From the NCBI GenBank assembly GCA_910575475.1, contig CAJTGD010000018.1:1-64000 (forward strand): a DNA stretch of 64,000 nucleotides, written 5' to 3'. Position 1 is the first letter of the stretch. Each line of letters opens with the position of its first letter. The translations under genes were made by a program, and so were the position numbers. This document shows, piece by piece, positions 62,049-64,000 of this stretch. The DNA is from Lachnospiraceae bacterium (GTDB taxonomy: Bacteria; Bacillota; Clostridia; Lachnospirales; Lachnospiraceae). The notes beneath the pieces are model-generated. The model was given only the letters and a program-made list of their open reading frames with translations, did no database searches and was not told where the DNA came from.

Positions 62049-62615
62049 ATGGAAAAAAAGTTATTATTGGCGCCGTCCATGGGATGCTGCGATCTGTACG
62101 ACTTTGAGAATCAGGTCCGGTTCATTGACGAACATGCGGATTTTCTCCATATCGACATCAAGGACGGCAATTATGTAAAAACCTTCGGCGTAGGCCCCGA
62201 CTTCATGACAGTTCTGAAAAAGGTTGTGAAAACCCCCATGGATGCCCACCTGATGATCCGGCATCCCCAGGAATACATAGAAGCCTGTGCCGAGGCCGGC
62301 GCGGAATATATCACACCTCATACGGACTGCATCGAGAGCGACGCGTTTGTAACACTGAACAAGATCATTTCCCTCGGATGCAAGGCAGGCATCGCCATGA
62401 ATCCGGCAGCGCCTCTGGAAGGGATCCGCTATTATCTGCCGCTTCTGTCCAAGGTGACGATCATGATCGTGGACGCAGGCTATGCGGGACAGAAGGTGAT
62501 CACGCAGATGTACGACAAGATCCGTACTCTGGTGCAGTGGAGAGAAGAAATGGGGCTGGATTTCCTGATCGAAGCAGACGGCTCCATGAACGCAGGCTGT
62601 AAAAATACCATCTGA
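62049..62615 (+). CDS. ribulose/allulose-phosphate 3-epimerase-like protein, C-terminally truncated
   Basis: The 188-residue protein matches the first seven strands of the RPE/AlsE barrel: LLAPSMGCCDLYDFENQV, HIDIKDGNYV with His and Asp ligands, AHLMIRHPQEYIEACAEAGAEYITPH, AGIAMNPAAPLEGI, IVDAGYAGQKVITQMYDKI and FLIEADGSMN with the second catalytic Asp. It then ends at NAGCKNTI. Normal members continue about 35-40 residues, including the last strand and the phosphate-binding VGSS/VGTS loop. No continuation is found in other frames of the 44 bases before the next gene. It may be a deletion product or inactive. GAGGA 8 bases before ATG 62049 marks the start. Confidence 0.75.
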   Translation: MEKKLLLAPSMGCCDLYDFENQVRFIDEHADFLHIDIKDGNYVKTFGVGPDFMTVLKKVVKTPMDAHLMIRHPQEYIEACAEAGAEYITPHTDCIESDAFVTLNKIISLGCKAGIAMNPAAPLEGIRYYLPLLSKVTIMIVDAGYAGQKVITQMYDKIRTLVQWREEMGLDFLIEADGSMNAGCKNTI

Positions 62616-62659
62616 GAATACAGTTATAAAAAAGGATGAGAAAGAAAGGAAAATGAATT

Positions 62660-64000
62660 ATGGCATCTAATACAAATTCAAAGAGCGTGAATATCGGTGC
62701 AAGACTTGACCGTCTCCCAAATTCAGGCTGGCATATAAAAATGTGGCTGGTATCCGCTTTTGCGCTTCTGGTGTGCTGGTCAAACGGAATCGGCGGCGCG
62801 GTACAGAATATCCTTCTGAATGAGCTTCACTGGCTGGAGGAAGGAAGCGCGCTTCTGGCAATGTGGGGAACCACTTATACGGCAGGCCAGCTGTTCGGCG
62901 CCCTGGTGGGCGGACCGATCGGCGATAAGATCGGACGTAAAAAAAGTATCTTATTATATGAGATCATCCATATCATCGCCATGATCGGCGGCGCGATCTC
63001 ACCGAATGTCACAGTACTGTATGTATTCAGGCTTGTACAGGGCTTCGGGCTGGGCGCACTTCTGGTCGTATTGTTTGCAGGATTTACAGAATATGTTCCG
63101 GGCCGGAACCGCGGGGTGTGGTCCAGCCGGAACTCCTTCATCGGAAACTGGGCACACCCGGTCTGCAACGGAATCGCATTTGTGATCGCGCTGACCGGAA
63201 TCAGCTATAACATGAACTGGAGAGTTCAGTACATGATCCCGTCCATCCTTTCCATCGTTGCATCCATCCTGATCGCAAAGAAATTCCCGGAATCTCCGAG
63301 ATGGCTGGAAGCACAGGGAAGAGTTGACGAAGCAGACGAGATCATGACAAGGATTGAAAAAGAGATCGAAGCTTCCACAGGCAAGCCGCTTCCGCCGGTC
63401 ACAGAAGCTCCGAAGGAAGTAAAGCAGCTTCCATATTCCGCACTGTTCCGCGGAAAGCTGTTAAAGAGAACGATCGTCGGCTCACTGGTACTGATCGGTA
63501 TGAATACGATCCAGTATACCTTGATGAACTGGATGCCGTCCCTGCTGAGATCCTTGGGATATGATACTTCACAGTCACAGTTCATGACCATGTTCGGACT
63601 GTTCGGCGCACCATTCGGAATCTTTATCGCGTCCCTGATCATGGATAAGATCCCGCGGCGTGTCATGGGCGTGATCCTGCTGGCAGGCATGGCGGTATTG
63701 GGAATCATCACAGGACAGCAGACCGAGATGACGGCGCTGATCGTTTCCACCTTCTGCCTGAACACGATCATTTACATGTATGTATGCTATGCATCCGCAG
63801 TGTATGTTCCGGAGATGTGGCCTACATCAGCGAAGCTCTCCGGTTCCGGATTCTGTAATGCAATGGGCCGTGTCAGCAATATCTTCTTCCCGTTCCTTGT
63901 AACAAGTGTTGCAAGCTCCATGGGAAGCGGCGGAGTGTTCGTCCTGATCACCATCGTAGCTGTGATCATCGCGGTATGCGTATTCATCTTCGGTGTGGAG
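62660..64000 (+). CDS. MFS transporter, sugar-porter type, partial at window end
   Basis: The reading frame is open from ATG 62660 to the last base (447 codons) without a stop, so the gene continues outside. It has the MFS loop GGPIGDKIGRKKSILL between helices 2 and 3, RLVQGFGLGALLVV, the PESPRWL motif typical of sugar porters, and YVPEMWPTSAKLSGSGFCNAMGR in the second half. About twelve hydrophobic segments can be counted. It probably imports the substrate of the dehydrogenase upstream. AAAGGA precedes the ATG by about 9 bases. Confidence 0.9.
   Translation, partial: MASNTNSKSVNIGARLDRLPNSGWHIKMWLVSAFALLVCWSNGIGGAVQNILLNELHWLEEGSALLAMWGTTYTAGQLFGALVGGPIGDKIGRKKSILLYEIIHIIAMIGGAISPNVTVLYVFRLVQGFGLGALLVVLFAGFTEYVPGRNRGVWSSRNSFIGNWAHPVCNGIAFVIALTGISYNMNWRVQYMIPSILSIVASILIAKKFPESPRWLEAQGRVDEADEIMTRIEKEIEASTGKPLPPVTEAPKEVKQLPYSALFRGKLLKRTIVGSLVLIGMNTIQYTLMNWMPSLLRSLGYDTSQSQFMTMFGLFGAPFGIFIASLIMDKIPRRVMGVILLAGMAVLGIITGQQTEMTALIVSTFCLNTIIYMYVCYASAVYVPEMWPTSAKLSGSGFCNAMGRVSNIFFPFLVTSVASSMGSGGVFVLITIVAVIIAVCVFIFGVE

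Noticed and set aside
1-64000. tRNA, rRNA genes, intact insertion sequences, prophage or integrase genes
   Set aside because: None could be recognised; no tRNA cloverleaf, transposase or recombinase motifs were found on reading the window.

Overview
The window looks like chromosomal DNA of an anaerobic, endospore-forming gut Firmicute, most likely a Lachnospiraceae member. The evidence is a mid-range GC content, strong AGGAGG ribosome sites with some TTG and GTG starts, a SpoIIR gene, a T-box in front of metG, the tilS-hpt-ftsH order, and a large load of glycoside hydrolases and nucleoside catabolism genes. Species cannot be named from the sequence alone. Almost all genes lie on the + strand; the three exceptions are an AraC regulator, an NhaC antiporter and a small unknown protein.

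Layout. 1-1.3 kb: a palindrome-controlled pair encoding a DUF3796-type membrane protein and a Cro/C1-type regulator. 1.3-4.4 kb: larB-larC-larE for the nickel-pincer nucleotide cofactor, without larA in the window. 4.4-8.6 kb: a PRD/PTS-domain regulator followed by ptsH and ptsI. 8.7-12.7 kb: tilS-hpt-ftsH. 12.8-17.1 kb: a GH13 enzyme and a GH2 enzyme. 17.1-19.6 kb: a Met-type T-box leader and metG. 19.7-20.45 kb: a transcription unit with a strong promoter and a terminator but no convincing ORF, a candidate long noncoding RNA. 20.5-24.5 kb: a 1326-residue protein with a helical-repeat N-terminus, a very acidic tandem-repeat middle and a divergent AAA+-like C-terminus. 24.6-30.1 kb: ispE, a GntR regulator, spoIIR behind a sigmaF-like promoter, an acyl-ACP thioesterase, an FAD oxidoreductase and a CvfB-like RNA-binding protein.

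30.2-45.3 kb is one long co-directional nucleoside uptake and catabolism cluster. It holds deoC, a large transaldolase-like protein, a VOC protein, deoB, an iron-type alcohol dehydrogenase, an amidohydrolase, a BMP lipoprotein, uridine phosphorylase, a nucleoside-type ABC transporter, a transketolase and a DeoR-type repressor. Together they would import nucleosides, release (deoxy)ribose phosphates, cleave deoxyribose-5-P to glyceraldehyde-3-P plus acetaldehyde, reduce the acetaldehyde, and pass pentose phosphate to glycolysis. 45.4-53.4 kb is an AraC-controlled glycoside utilisation locus (GPH symporter, HAD phosphatase, GH3, GH2). 53.5-54.8 kb is an NhaC antiporter.

55-58.4 kb is a four-gene LytTR regulator / GHKL kinase / DUF3887 lipoprotein / CPBP protease module. 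58.6-60.7 kb is an accessory patch: an unknown protein, an orphan promoter-operator, and an AbiE toxin-antitoxin locus whose toxin gene is broken. 60.8-64 kb starts a carbohydrate locus with a zinc alcohol dehydrogenase, a C-terminally truncated ribulose/allulose-phosphate epimerase-like protein, and an MFS sugar transporter that runs off the window. The points most worth following are the noncoding transcription unit and the giant acidic repeat protein beside it, the transaldolase-like enzyme in the nucleoside operon, the decayed AbiE locus, the truncated epimerase, and the HPr without Ser46.
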